Shown in pieces: positions 50,194-58,797 of a DNA stretch of 61,842 bases (the stretch's first letter is position 1; every line of letters starts with the position of its first letter). Both the position numbers and the translations under genes were made by a program. The stretch is from Clostridia bacterium (GTDB lineage Bacteria > Bacillota > Clostridia > Christensenellales > CAG-138). The stretch is from NCBI GenBank assembly GCA_017525875.1, contig JAFXSG010000047.1, positions 1-61,842 of the forward strand, read 5' to 3'. Below the pieces are notes generated by a model that ran no database searches, was not told the DNA's origin, and worked only from the letters and a program-made list of their open reading frames with translations.

Positions 50194-51195
50194 ATGGAAA
50201 ACAAAATAACCGTCCCCGATATCGAAAAGCCGAACACCGTGGTCATTCTCGCGACCGGCGGCACCATCGCAGGCAGCGGCGAAGCGGGCAAGGAGACCGG
50301 CTACACTTCCGGCACGCTCAGCGTCGATTCCCTCGTTGCGGCGATCCCGAGCCTTGCGGAGCTTGCGAATATAAAGTCCGTCCAGATCTGCAACATCAAT
50401 TCCGACGACATCACCGCCAGGGTTTGGCTTGATATCGCCCGCTTTATCAACGAATGCGCGAAGGACCCGAACGTGCTCGGCTTCGTCATCACTCACGGCA
50501 CGGACACGATGGAGGAGACCGCTTACTTTCTCAACCTCACCGTCCGGACGGACAAGCCCGTGGTGCTGACCGGCTCCATGCGCCCCGCCACCGCTCTCTC
50601 CGCGGACGGAGCGATGAACCTCTACCAGTCCGTCGTGGTCGCTGCCGCGCCCCAGTCCCACGGCCGCGGCGTGCTCGTCGTGTTCTCGGACCGCATCTTC
50701 TCCGCCCGCTCGGTCGAGAAGAAGAGCACGTACAGCGTTATGGCCATCTCCGCAAACGAGATGGGCTGCGTTGGCATCGTGCGCAACCGCGAGATCAACT
50801 ATTATGAGATGCCCGGCAAGCGTCACACCGTGGAAAGTGAGTTCTCCGTCGGCGCTCTCACGGATCTGCCCCGCGTTTCGATCATCTATTTCGCGGTGGA
50901 TCAGGACCCCGCTCTCATCACCTTCGCCGCCGAACGCTCCGAAGGCATCGTCATCGCCGGAGCCGGCGCGGGCGAATTCAGCGAGGAGTTCATGCAGGCG
51001 ATCAACGCGCTGCGTATCCCGGTCGTAGTCAGCTCCCGCATCGACGACGGCATCATCACGCAGGACTCCGTGCTCTGCCCGAATACTGTTGCCGCGAACA
51101 ACCTCTCCCCGCAGAAGGCGGCGATCCTGCTTCGTCTCGCCCTCACCCGCGGGACCAACAGGGCGGAGCTGATCCGCATCTTCGACGAATACTGA
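50194..51195 (+). CDS. L-asparaginase, cytosolic
   Basis: The 333-residue enzyme hydrolyses L-asparagine to aspartate and ammonia. VVILATGGTIAGSGEAG (about 12-28) carries the nucleophilic Thr, and FVITHGTDTMEETAYFLNL (about 97-115) the second Thr-Asp-Lys-type motif, and TGSMRPATALSADGAMNLY follows. The length and second-motif style fit the AnsB-like group, but there is no signal peptide, so it is cytosolic. It is followed 30 bases later by pepF, suggesting a peptide and amino-acid catabolism operon. Confidence 0.95.
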   Translation: MENKITVPDIEKPNTVVILATGGTIAGSGEAGKETGYTSGTLSVDSLVAAIPSLAELANIKSVQICNINSDDITARVWLDIARFINECAKDPNVLGFVITHGTDTMEETAYFLNLTVRTDKPVVLTGSMRPATALSADGAMNLYQSVVVAAAPQSHGRGVLVVFSDRIFSARSVEKKSTYSVMAISANEMGCVGIVRNREINYYEMPGKRHTVESEFSVGALTDLPRVSIIYFAVDQDPALITFAAERSEGIVIAGAGAGEFSEEFMQAINALRIPVVVSSRIDDGIITQDSVLCPNTVAANNLSPQKAAILLRLALTRGTNRAELIRIFDEY

Positions 51196-51225
51196 TCAAA
51201 AAATCCAATATAAAGGAGAAAAAAT

Positions 51226-52992
51226 ATGAATTCCGAATGGTCCCTCGACGTACTCTACAAGGGTTTTGACGACCCGAAGTATGCTCAAGACCTTGCTTTG
51301 CTCGACGCGTGCATCGCAAAGGTCAATGAATTTGCGGGGAAGCTCCCCGAAATGCAGCCGATCGAAGTGCTAAAGACCTACATCGACGATTCCGAGCGCA
51401 TGACGCAGCTCATCATGGATCTGTTCGAATACGCGAGCCTGCGCTCCTCCGTCAACACGAAGGACGTTGAAGCGGCGAGCGTCATGGGCAGGCTGATGGG
51501 CAAGCTCTCCGCGACCGCGAAGGCCGAGACCGCGATCAAGAAATGCATCGCCGGCATCGAAAACCTCGACGAGCTGATCGCCTCCGACCCCGTCCTCACC
51601 GAGTATGAATACCTGCTCAAAAATATCCGTGAGGCGGACAAGCACCTGCTCTCCGAGGATTCGGAGCAGATCATAGCTCTCTACAACATCAGCGGCGCAA
51701 GCGCGTGGAGCGATCTGCACAGCTATCTCACCTCCTCCGTCACGGCGGACTACCGCGGCGAGAAGCTGAACCTCTCCTCCGTGCGCAACCTCGCCTACGA
51801 TCCCGATCCCGCCGTACGCAGGGACGCCTACGAGGCGGAGCTGGCCTGCTATAAAAAGATCGAGGACTCGATCGCGTTCTCGCTGAACTCCATCAAGCTC
51901 GAGGTAATCAACAACGCCCGCCTGCGCGGGTTCGAGTCCCCCCTCGATCAGACGCTGTTCGACGCCCACATGACCCGCGAAACGCTGGACGCGCTGCTCG
52001 GCGCGATGAACGACCACTTCGACCTCTTCCGCAGGTATCTGCGCGTGAAGGCCAAGGCGCTCGGTCACAAGAACGGCATGCCCTGGTACGACATGTTCGC
52101 GCCGATGGGCAAGAGCGATAAGAAATACACCGCCGAGGACGCAAAGGCCTACCTGCTCAATATCTTCAAGGGCTTTGACAAGGACCTGCACGACATGGTC
52201 GAGCGCGCGTTCGACGAGGCGTGGATCGACTTCTACCCCCGCGAGGGCAAGGTCGGCGGCGCGTTCTGCGCGGGGCTTTCCGGCCACAACCAGAGCCGCG
52301 TGCTCACCAACTTCGACGGGCAGTTTACCGACATCGTGACCCTTGCGCACGAGCTCGGTCACGCGTTCCACAATCTCAACATCGAATCCCACCGCCCGCT
52401 GAACAACGACTACTCCATGCCCGTTGCGGAAACGGCCTCTACCTTCAACGAGAACGTCGTCATGAACGCCGCGATCGATGGGGCTTCTTCCGATGAGGAA
52501 AAGCTGTTCCTGATCGAAAGCCAGCTTATGGACACCACGCAGATCATGTGTGATATCTACTCCCGCTACCTGTTTGAGACCAGCGTTTTCGAGAACCGCG
52601 AAAACGACTTCATGCCCGCGGAGAGGCTCTCGGAGCTGATGCTTGACGCGCAGAAGAAGGCCTACGGCGACGGCCTCGACTGGAACGCGCTGCACCCCTA
52701 TATGTGGCTGTGCAAGGGCCATTATTACAGCACGCTTTCGTTCTATAACTTCCCGTACGCGTTCGGCGGCCTGTTCGCGCGCGGTCTGTATGCCAAGTAC
52801 CGCGAGGAGGGCCCGTCCTTCGTTCCCACCTATCGCAAGCTGCTCTACACCACGCCGATCGCCAGCGTTGAGGACACCGCGAAGGTTGCCGGCATCGACC
52901 TCACCAAGAAGGATTTCTGGGAGAAGAGCCTGCTGTCGTACGAGAAGAACGTGGACGAGTTCGAGAGGCTCGTTGATAAGCTGTATAAGTGA
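51226..52992 (+). CDS. pepF: Oligoendopeptidase F-family M3 metallopeptidase
   Basis: The 588-residue zinc peptidase cleaves oligopeptides in the cytosol. The M3 motif ALAHELGHAFH-like TLAHELGHAFHNL lies near residue 374, with the third ligand in ETASTFNENV about 25 residues on. GGAFCAGLSGHNQSRVLTNF and the C-terminal YNFPYAFGGLFARGLY are typical of PepF. ATG follows AAAGGAG. A strong terminator is at 53010. Confidence 0.95.
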   Translation: MNSEWSLDVLYKGFDDPKYAQDLALLDACIAKVNEFAGKLPEMQPIEVLKTYIDDSERMTQLIMDLFEYASLRSSVNTKDVEAASVMGRLMGKLSATAKAETAIKKCIAGIENLDELIASDPVLTEYEYLLKNIREADKHLLSEDSEQIIALYNISGASAWSDLHSYLTSSVTADYRGEKLNLSSVRNLAYDPDPAVRRDAYEAELACYKKIEDSIAFSLNSIKLEVINNARLRGFESPLDQTLFDAHMTRETLDALLGAMNDHFDLFRRYLRVKAKALGHKNGMPWYDMFAPMGKSDKKYTAEDAKAYLLNIFKGFDKDLHDMVERAFDEAWIDFYPREGKVGGAFCAGLSGHNQSRVLTNFDGQFTDIVTLAHELGHAFHNLNIESHRPLNNDYSMPVAETASTFNENVVMNAAIDGASSDEEKLFLIESQLMDTTQIMCDIYSRYLFETSVFENRENDFMPAERLSELMLDAQKKAYGDGLDWNALHPYMWLCKGHYYSTLSFYNFPYAFGGLFARGLYAKYREEGPSFVPTYRKLLYTTPIASVEDTAKVAGIDLTKKDFWEKSLLSYEKNVDEFERLVDKLYK

Positions 52993-53009
52993 TATCCGAT
53001 AACGCAAAG

Positions 53010-53041
53010 GGAGCCCGGCAAAACCGGGCTCCAGTTTTTTT
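53010..53041. terminator. Terminator between pepF and pepV
   Basis: GGAGCCCGG-CAAAA-CCGGGCTCC is followed by AGTTTTTTT on the plus strand. Confidence 0.88.
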
Positions 53042-53055
53042 GTTTTATATGTTTA

Positions 53056-54426
53056 TTATTTGCACGCCAGGGCGATGATCGCGTCCGCGAGCATATGCGT
53101 GTCGAACATCAGCTCATCTATGCCGATGAACTCGTTCGGCATGTGGACGGGGCCGGAGATGCCGGCCTTTTCGCAGCCGAAGGCCACCGCGTTCGGGAAC
53201 GCGCGCGCGTAGGTGCCGCCGCCGATCGCAAGGGGCTTTTCCCTCCTGCCGGTCCGCTTTTCGTAGACGTCGAGCAGCTTGCTGACGAGCTCCGTGTCCT
53301 CCGCGATGAAGTGACCGTCCTGCTGTTTTTCGTGGATGAGCTCCGGCTCGAGCGGGCTGAGCGCCGCGGCGATGCCGTCCCTCACCTCGCGGTAATCCAT
53401 GCTTGTGGGATGGCGGACGTCGATCGAAAGCTCGAAGCCCTCGTCGTTCCAGGATATGACGCCGGGGTTCAGCGTCAGCCTGCCGCTCGAATCCTCGCGG
53501 TCGAGACCGATGCTCTCGCCGTGGGTGTCGAACCTGAACTTTTCGTGAAGGAGCTGTGCAACGCGCTTGTCCTCACCCTTGAGTGGGAGCGCGTCAAGCA
53601 TCGCGAACGCCGCGAGCATTGCGTTTTTGCCGTGTTCGGGCATGGAGCCGTGCGCGTCGAGGCCGACGATCGTGACCTCCGTGCCGCCCGCTGCCGGCCT
53701 GAGCTCAACGGTCATGCCGTGGTCGAAAACGACCTGCAGCGCGCCGCCGATCTCGCCGACGCCAAGGGGCAGGAACACCTTTGCCTTGCCGCAGACGACG
53801 TTTGCGCGGGTACCGCCGTCGATGCGGAAGCCCGTCTTCGCCCTGCAGCGCCAGGTGCTGTGGTAGATGCCCTTTTCGGAATTGACGAGCGGATACTCCG
53901 CATCGGGAGAGATGCTCATCGTGGGGATCTCCGCGACCTTTTTATAGTGGTTCATGCAGCCCCAGCCGGTCTCCTCGTTGGTGCCGAGGATGATGCGCAC
54001 GCGGCGCTTCATCGCAAGGCCCGCGTCCTTGATCGCGGCGAGCGCATAGATAGCGCAGATAGCAGGGCCCTTGTCATCCATCGCGCCGCGGCCGAAGATC
54101 TTGCCGTCCGCGATCTCCGCGGCGTACGGAGGATAGTTCCAGCCCTCGCCCTCGGGAACGACGTCCACGTGGCAGACGACGCCGAGCATCTCCTCGCCCT
54201 CGCCGTAATCGATGCAGCCGGCGTAGCCGTCGAGGTTCGTGGTCTTGAAACCGAAGCTGCTTCCGAGCGTTAGCGCGTGCTCGAGCGCTCCCTTTACGGC
54301 AAGGCCGAACGGGGCGCCTGGTCCGGCCGGCTCCGCCTCAACGCTGGGGAAGCGGATGCTCTCCTGCACCGAACGGATGATATCGTCCTTCTTGCTGTCG
54401 ATAAAAAGCTCAACCTGATCGTTCAT
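53056..54426 (-). CDS. pepV: Dipeptidase PepV (M20 family)
   Basis: The 456-residue dinuclear zinc dipeptidase cleaves dipeptides in the cytosol. Ligand motifs are GVVCHVDVVPEGEGW (about 83-97), GRGAMDDKGPAICAI (about 112-126), GTNEETGWGCMNHY (catalytic Glu near 153), ISPDAEYP and the late GGGTYARAFPNAVAFG. The lid domain lies between about 185 and 380. The promoter is at 54481-54509. Its function complements the convergent pepF. Confidence 0.94.
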   Translation of the reverse strand: MNDQVELFIDSKKDDIIRSVQESIRFPSVEAEPAGPGAPFGLAVKGALEHALTLGSSFGFKTTNLDGYAGCIDYGEGEEMLGVVCHVDVVPEGEGWNYPPYAAEIADGKIFGRGAMDDKGPAICAIYALAAIKDAGLAMKRRVRIILGTNEETGWGCMNHYKKVAEIPTMSISPDAEYPLVNSEKGIYHSTWRCRAKTGFRIDGGTRANVVCGKAKVFLPLGVGEIGGALQVVFDHGMTVELRPAAGGTEVTIVGLDAHGSMPEHGKNAMLAAFAMLDALPLKGEDKRVAQLLHEKFRFDTHGESIGLDREDSSGRLTLNPGVISWNDEGFELSIDVRHPTSMDYREVRDGIAAALSPLEPELIHEKQQDGHFIAEDTELVSKLLDVYEKRTGRREKPLAIGGGTYARAFPNAVAFGCEKAGISGPVHMPNEFIGIDELMFDTHMLADAIIALACK

Positions 54427-54480
54427 ATTATTCTCCTGTATTTGTTTTGCCGCAGACCGCTCCGCGGGGATCTCAATTTG

Positions 54481-54509
54481 ATTATAGCATCGCAGCCTGT
54501 AAAAAACAA
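54481..54509 (-). promoter_or_regulatory. pepV promoter
   Basis: On the minus strand TTGTTT (54509-54504) and TATAAT (54486-54481) have a 17-base spacer. Confidence 0.65.
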
Positions 54510-54582
54510 GGCTTTTGAAGCCATCGGCCGCCGTACGGGCGGCAAGCTGTCGCTCCTGCTGAGCAATATACGTCCCTTTCGC

Positions 54583-55266
54583 TCACAGTTCAGGCTCCGG
54601 CGGCAGCTGCCAGTTTATCGGCTTTTGGCCGGAACGGACGAGGATCTCGTTCGCTTTTGAGAAATGCCGGCAGCCGAAGAAACCGCTGTACGCCGAGAGC
54701 GGGCTCGGGTGCGGCGCGGTCAGCTTCACGTGGATCGGGTTTTGAACGATATCCGCCTTTTTCCTCGCGTTCGCGCCCCAAAGCAGGAACACGACGGGCT
54801 TGTCCTTGCGGTCAAGCTCCTTTATTACGCGGTCGGTGAAAATTTCCCAGCCCATGCCCCTATGGCTGTTCGGTTCGTGTTCGCGGACGGTCAGCACCGT
54901 GTTCAAAAGCAGCACGCCCTGCCTTGCCCAATGCGTGAGGCAGCCGTGCGCAGGCGGCACGAAGCCTATATCGCTCTCCAGCTCCTTATAGATATTTTTG
55001 AGCGAGGGCGGCGGCTCCACGCCCGGACGGACGGAGAAGCACAGCCCGTGCGCCTGCCCCGGCCCGTGGTATGGATCCTGCCCGAGGATGACCGCCTTCA
55101 CGTCCGCAAAGGAGGTGTAGCGAAGGGCGTTGAAGATATCGTACATGCCCGGGTACACCCTGGCCGAGCGGTACTCCGTTTTGAGGAATTCGCGCAGCTT
55201 CAGGTAGTAGTCCTTTTGAAATTCGTCCGCAAGGATATCGTTCCAATCGTTGCCGAGATCGATCAT
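54583..55266 (-). CDS. ung: Uracil-DNA glycosylase, family 1
   Basis: Ung (227 residues) removes uracil from DNA to start base-excision repair. AVILGQDPYHGPGQAHGLCF (catalytic Asp near residue 64), LLLNTVLTVREHEPNSH and HPSPLSAYSGFFGCRHFSKAN (catalytic His) are intact. ATG 55266 follows GGAGG and gives the usual length; the longer in-frame version would add a non-conserved hydrophobic stretch. It is monocistronic, with a promoter at 55297-55325. Confidence 0.96.
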   Translation of the reverse strand: MIDLGNDWNDILADEFQKDYYLKLREFLKTEYRSARVYPGMYDIFNALRYTSFADVKAVILGQDPYHGPGQAHGLCFSVRPGVEPPPSLKNIYKELESDIGFVPPAHGCLTHWARQGVLLLNTVLTVREHEPNSHRGMGWEIFTDRVIKELDRKDKPVVFLLWGANARKKADIVQNPIHVKLTAPHPSPLSAYSGFFGCRHFSKANEILVRSGQKPINWQLPPEPEL

Positions 55267-55296
55267 TGCTGCCTCCAGGTCGATTATTATGAGAAA

Positions 55297-55325
55297 ACAA
55301 TACAATAGCTAAAAAGGATTGTCAA
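55297..55325 (-). promoter_or_regulatory. ung promoter
   Basis: On the minus strand TTGACA (55325-55320) and TATTGT (55302-55297) have a 17-base spacer. Confidence 0.65.
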
Positions 55326-55387
55326 GTGGGAGATGCCAGCACGGGTTTGTTCCTCGTGCAAGCCATGTTATTGCCTTAATTCACATA

Positions 55388-55417
55388 TTGACTTTATTCC
55401 TTTTACTGTGCTATAAT
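55388..55417 (+). promoter_or_regulatory. scfA-scfB operon promoter
   Basis: TTGACT (55388-55393) and TATAAT (55412-55417) have an 18-base spacer. Confidence 0.75.
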
Positions 55418-55452
55418 AAGCCAAATGCAAAAATCAAAGGAGGTAACTCTTT

Positions 55453-55611
55453 ATGAAGCACATTACTACTCTGACCGCCCGCACTCTCTGCGAGAGCGCC
55501 AAAAACGGCGGCTGCGGTGAATGCCAGACCTCTTGCCAGTCCGCCTGCAAGACCAGCTGCGGCATCGCGAACCAGCAGTGTGAAAACAAAGGCCGGAAGG
55601 CAAGCAAATAA
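55453..55611 (+). CDS. scfA: SCIFF peptide (six-cysteines-in-forty-five precursor)
   Basis: The 52-residue precursor starts MKHITTLTARTLCESAKNGG and continues with the near-invariant CGECQTSCQSACKTSC block. It is the substrate of the radical SAM maturase encoded next, which installs Cys-Thr thioether links in this class. Cysteines are at 13, 21, 24, 28, 32, 36 and 43. The last six are the standard set; Cys13 is extra relative to the family as I know it. AAAGGAGG precedes the ATG. A terminator between scfA and scfB probably keeps peptide mRNA in excess of maturase mRNA. Confidence 0.93.
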   Translation: MKHITTLTARTLCESAKNGGCGECQTSCQSACKTSCGIANQQCENKGRKASK

Positions 55612-55623
55612 GCATTGCGCGAA

Positions 55624-55650
55624 AATGCCTCCACTCGGAGGCATTTTTTC
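55624..55650 (+). terminator. Attenuating terminator between scfA and scfB
   Basis: AATGCCTCC-ACTC-GGAGGCATTTTTT is a strong hairpin inside the operon, implying partial readthrough to scfB. Confidence 0.85.
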
Positions 55651-55680
55651 TTTGAATGGATTTGAACGGAAAGGTAAACT

Positions 55681-57066
55681 ATGATCCATCGGTATAAACT
55701 CGGGGGCCTCAATATCGTGTTAGATATCTGCTCCGGAAGCGTTCACGTGGTGGACGAGCTGGCGTATGAGCTGATCGGGCGATACAAGCTCTGCGGCCGG
55801 GAGCAGCTGATCGCGGAGCTCTCCGTCCGTTTCCGCGCCCCGTATGAAGAGGTCGAGGAATGCTATGACAGCATTGCTGCGCTCGAGGAGGAGGGCAGGC
55901 TTTTCACCCCCGATACCTTCGAACCCATGGCGGGCGAGCTCAAGGAGCGCACCGCAGGCGTCGTCAAAGCGCTCTGCCTGCACGTTGCGCACACATGCAA
56001 CCTGAACTGCTCCTATTGCTTCGCGAGCCAGGGCAAGTATCACGGCGACAGGGCTCTGATGAGCTTTGAGGTGGGCAAACGCGCGCTCGATTTTCTGATC
56101 GAAAACTCCGGCACGCGCAAAAACCTTGAGGTCGATTTCTTCGGCGGCGAACCGCTGATGAATTTCGACGTGGTCAAAAGGCTGACCGCGTACGCCCGCA
56201 GCATCGAAAAAGAGCACGGCAAGCATTTCCGCTTCACGCTGACCACGAACGGCATGCTGATCGACGACGACGTGATCGATTTCGCCAACCGCGAGATGAG
56301 CAACGTCGTTCTGAGCCTTGACGGCCGCAAAGAGATCCACGACCGCTTCCGTGTGGACTACGCGGGCAAGGGCAGCTTCGACCGCATCGTGCCCAAGTTT
56401 CAAAAGCTCGTTTCCGCAAGAGGCGGCAAAAACTACTATATGCGCGGCACCTTCACGCACGCGAACCCCGATTTCCTCGAGGATATCCGCACGATGCTCG
56501 ACCTCGGCTTCACGGAGCTTTCCATGGAGCCGGTGGTCTGCGCGAAGGACGACCCCTCCGCCCTCACGGAGGAGGATATCGCCGTCGTGTTGAGTCAGTA
56601 CGAGCAGCTTGCGGAGCTGATGAAGGCGCGCCGTGATGAGGGCAGGCCGTTCACGTTCTATCATTATATGATCGACCTGCAGGCCGGGCCCTGCGTCTAT
56701 AAGCGCATCTCCGGCTGCGGCAGCGGAACGGAGTACATGGCCGTCACCCCCTGGGGCGACCTGTATCCCTGCCACCAGTTCGTCGGCGACGAAAAGTTCC
56801 TGCTCGGCAATATCTGGGACGGAGTGACGAACACCGCCCTGCGGGGCGAATTCGCCGCGTGCAACGTGTATGCCCGCGAGGAATGCCGCTCCTGCTGGGC
56901 AAGGCTGTACTGCTCCGGCGGCTGCGCCGCGAACGCCTATCACGCGACCGGCGCCATCACCGGCGTTTATGAAAACGGCTGCGTTCTGTTCAAAAAGCGC
57001 ATGGAGTGCGCGATAATGCTCGAGGCTTCGAGGCTGCTTGAAGAGGCGGGAGCGGAGGAAGAATGA
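55681..57066 (+). CDS. scfB: SCIFF thioether maturase, radical SAM/SPASM
   Basis: The 461-residue protein has an N-terminal peptide-recognition (RRE-like) region (about 1-85), a radical SAM core with CNLNCSYC (Cys106, 110 and 113) and a C-terminal SPASM domain (CGSGTEYMAVTPWGDLYPC, then CRSCWARLYCSGGC) binding auxiliary [4Fe-4S] clusters. It forms thioether bonds in the scfA product by abstracting a Thr hydrogen. ATG follows AAAGG. The stop overlaps the next gene by 4 bases. Confidence 0.96.
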   Translation: MIHRYKLGGLNIVLDICSGSVHVVDELAYELIGRYKLCGREQLIAELSVRFRAPYEEVEECYDSIAALEEEGRLFTPDTFEPMAGELKERTAGVVKALCLHVAHTCNLNCSYCFASQGKYHGDRALMSFEVGKRALDFLIENSGTRKNLEVDFFGGEPLMNFDVVKRLTAYARSIEKEHGKHFRFTLTTNGMLIDDDVIDFANREMSNVVLSLDGRKEIHDRFRVDYAGKGSFDRIVPKFQKLVSARGGKNYYMRGTFTHANPDFLEDIRTMLDLGFTELSMEPVVCAKDDPSALTEEDIAVVLSQYEQLAELMKARRDEGRPFTFYHYMIDLQAGPCVYKRISGCGSGTEYMAVTPWGDLYPCHQFVGDEKFLLGNIWDGVTNTALRGEFAACNVYAREECRSCWARLYCSGGCAANAYHATGAITGVYENGCVLFKKRMECAIMLEASRLLEEAGAEEE

Positions 57067-58403
57067 GCCTTACCCCCATCTGCGATTTCGTGAATAAATA
57101 CCTAAGGAGCGGGACGCTGCGCGCGCACATGCCCGGCCACAAGGGCCTGGGCGGCTTCGGCGCGGAGGCGGATATCACCGAGATCGCCGGTGCGGACGAG
57201 CTCTATGAACCGGAGGGCATAATCCGCGAAAGCGAGAAGATCGCCGCCCGGCTGTTCGGCGCGGGGAAAACGCTGTATTCCGCCGAGGGTTCGTCCCTTT
57301 CGATCCGTGCGATGCTGTATCTTCTGCTGCTCAATGCCAAGCAGCAGGAAAAGCGCGAACGGTACTTTCTGCTCGCGGCGCGCAACGCGCACATTTCGCT
57401 CGTCTCCGCTTGCTCGCTGCTCGATCTCGATATCGAGTGGCTTTGGCCGGAAGACGCAAGTCTTCTTAACTGCCCCGTCGACCCGCGCGCGCTCGATGAA
57501 AAGCTTGCCGGCATGGCCGAAAAGCCGATCGCGGTCTATCTCACCTCGCCGGATTACCTCGGTAACGTGCAGAACATCCGCGATATCGCGCTCGTATGCC
57601 ATTGGCACGGCGTGTTGCTCGCGGTGGACAACGCGCACGGGGCGTATCTGCGTTTTCTCGAAAACGACCTGCACCCCATAACGCTCGGGGCCGATATCTG
57701 CTGCGATTCCGCGCACAAGACCCTGCCCTGCCTGACCGGTGCTGGATATCTGCACATCTCGCGCTATGCCCTGTTCCTCGCCGAAAACGCGGAACGGGCG
57801 ATGGCGCTGTTCGCCTCCACCAGCCCGTCTTACCTGATCCTGCAGTCCCTCGACCGCGCAAACGAATATCTTTCAAACGGGTACCGCGAAGCGCTCCGCT
57901 GCTTTGTTCCGAAGCTCGACGCGCTCAAAGAAAGGCTTGCCGCCAAAGGGTTTTCGCTCGTCGGCAGCGAAAAGCTGAAGCTGACGCTCGCGCCGAAGGG
58001 TTTCGGGTACACCGGTACGGAGCTCGCCGCGTTTTTAAGGAAAAACGGGATCGAATGCGAAGCGGCGGACCCGGACCACACCGTGCTTATGCTCACGCCC
58101 GAGACCGGCGAAGAAGGGCTCCTGCGCATCGAAAAAGCGTTCGGTCTGCTCGAAAGGCGCGAGGCCTCCATGGAACAGCCTCCCGCGCTGCCCCGTCCGG
58201 AGAGGATCATGACCGTCCGCGAGGCGGTGCTTTCTCCGCAGCAGCGCCTCTCCGCCGAAAGGGCGTTCGGGAGGATCATGGGCAATGGGTACTGCGGCTG
58301 CCCGCCCGCCGTGCCGGTCGTCGTGCCCGGCGAGCGGATCGACGAAGCGGCGCTCCGCTGCATGAGATACTACGGTTTTTCGGCCTGTACCGTGGTGAAA
58401 TGA
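57063..58403 (+). CDS. PLP-dependent Orn/Lys/Arg decarboxylase-family protein, short form
   Basis: The 446-residue protein matches the short (SpeA/YaaO-like) group of fold I basic amino-acid decarboxylases. RAHMPGHKGLGGFG lies at about 20-33, and the PLP-binding Lys is Lys219 in DSAHKTLPCLTGAGYLH. The C-terminal half (GYTGTELAAFLRKNGIECE) is typical. It would decarboxylate arginine, lysine or ornithine for polyamines or pH control; substrate specificity is not readable. It is coupled to scfB by a 4-base overlap, an association that may be functional or only positional. Confidence 0.88.
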   Translation: MSLTPICDFVNKYLRSGTLRAHMPGHKGLGGFGAEADITEIAGADELYEPEGIIRESEKIAARLFGAGKTLYSAEGSSLSIRAMLYLLLLNAKQQEKRERYFLLAARNAHISLVSACSLLDLDIEWLWPEDASLLNCPVDPRALDEKLAGMAEKPIAVYLTSPDYLGNVQNIRDIALVCHWHGVLLAVDNAHGAYLRFLENDLHPITLGADICCDSAHKTLPCLTGAGYLHISRYALFLAENAERAMALFASTSPSYLILQSLDRANEYLSNGYREALRCFVPKLDALKERLAAKGFSLVGSEKLKLTLAPKGFGYTGTELAAFLRKNGIECEAADPDHTVLMLTPETGEEGLLRIEKAFGLLERREASMEQPPALPRPERIMTVREAVLSPQQRLSAERAFGRIMGNGYCGCPPAVPVVVPGERIDEAALRCMRYYGFSACTVVK

Positions 58404-58413
58404 GGTTTGCGGG

Positions 58414-58749
58414 ATGAAAAATCCGATCATCGGGCTGACCGTCACCGTGACTGTCGACAGGCCGCTCGGGAGCTTCCGCCCGGAGCAACCGGATATCTGT
58501 TATCCGATAAACTGCGGCTATATCAAGGGCATCATCGCGTTTGACGGCGAGTATCAGGACGCATACATCCTCGGCGTGGACGAGCCGGTCCCAAGTTCTA
58601 CCGGGAAGGTCATCGCGATCATCCGAAGGCTCGACGACGTTGAAAACAAGTGGGTCGTCTGCCCGGATGGCAGGAGCTTCACCAAAGAGGAGATCGCGCG
58701 GCTGACGGAGTTTCAGGAACGGTCCTTCAAAACGGAAATAATAATGTAA
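58414..58749 (+). CDS. Inorganic pyrophosphatase-like protein, short form
   Basis: The 111-residue protein resembles a short family annotated as inorganic diphosphatases in Firmicutes: VTVTVDRPLGSFRPEQPD (about 9-26), YPINCGYIKGIIAFDGEYQD (about 30-49), AYILGVDEPV, GKVIAIIRRLDDVENKWVV, and an end with FTKEEI and FKTEIIM. It keeps the DxxDAY-like part of family I pyrophosphatases but is much shorter. It is the last gene of the scfA-scfB-decarboxylase run, and catalysis is not certain. Confidence 0.78.
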   Translation: MKNPIIGLTVTVTVDRPLGSFRPEQPDICYPINCGYIKGIIAFDGEYQDAYILGVDEPVPSSTGKVIAIIRRLDDVENKWVVCPDGRSFTKEEIARLTEFQERSFKTEIIM

Positions 58750-58755
58750 ATAAAT

Positions 58756-58792
58756 AAGTCCCGGGATTTTTCCTGTCCCGGGACTGTTTTTT
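58756..58792. terminator. Terminator between convergent operons
   Basis: AGTCCCGGGA-N9-TCCCGGGACT is followed by GTTTTTT on the plus strand; the minus strand has ATTTATTTAC. Confidence 0.85.
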
Positions 58793-58797
58793 GGTCC

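Noticed and set aside
48554-50209. Long plus-strand frame opposite the dockerin/adhesin gene
   Set aside because: The minus-strand protein has a signal peptide, repeats and a dockerin; the opposite frame has none of these and crosses the promoters.
51370-53007. Long frame opposite pepF
   Set aside because: Shadow of a conserved M3 peptidase gene, without initiation signals.
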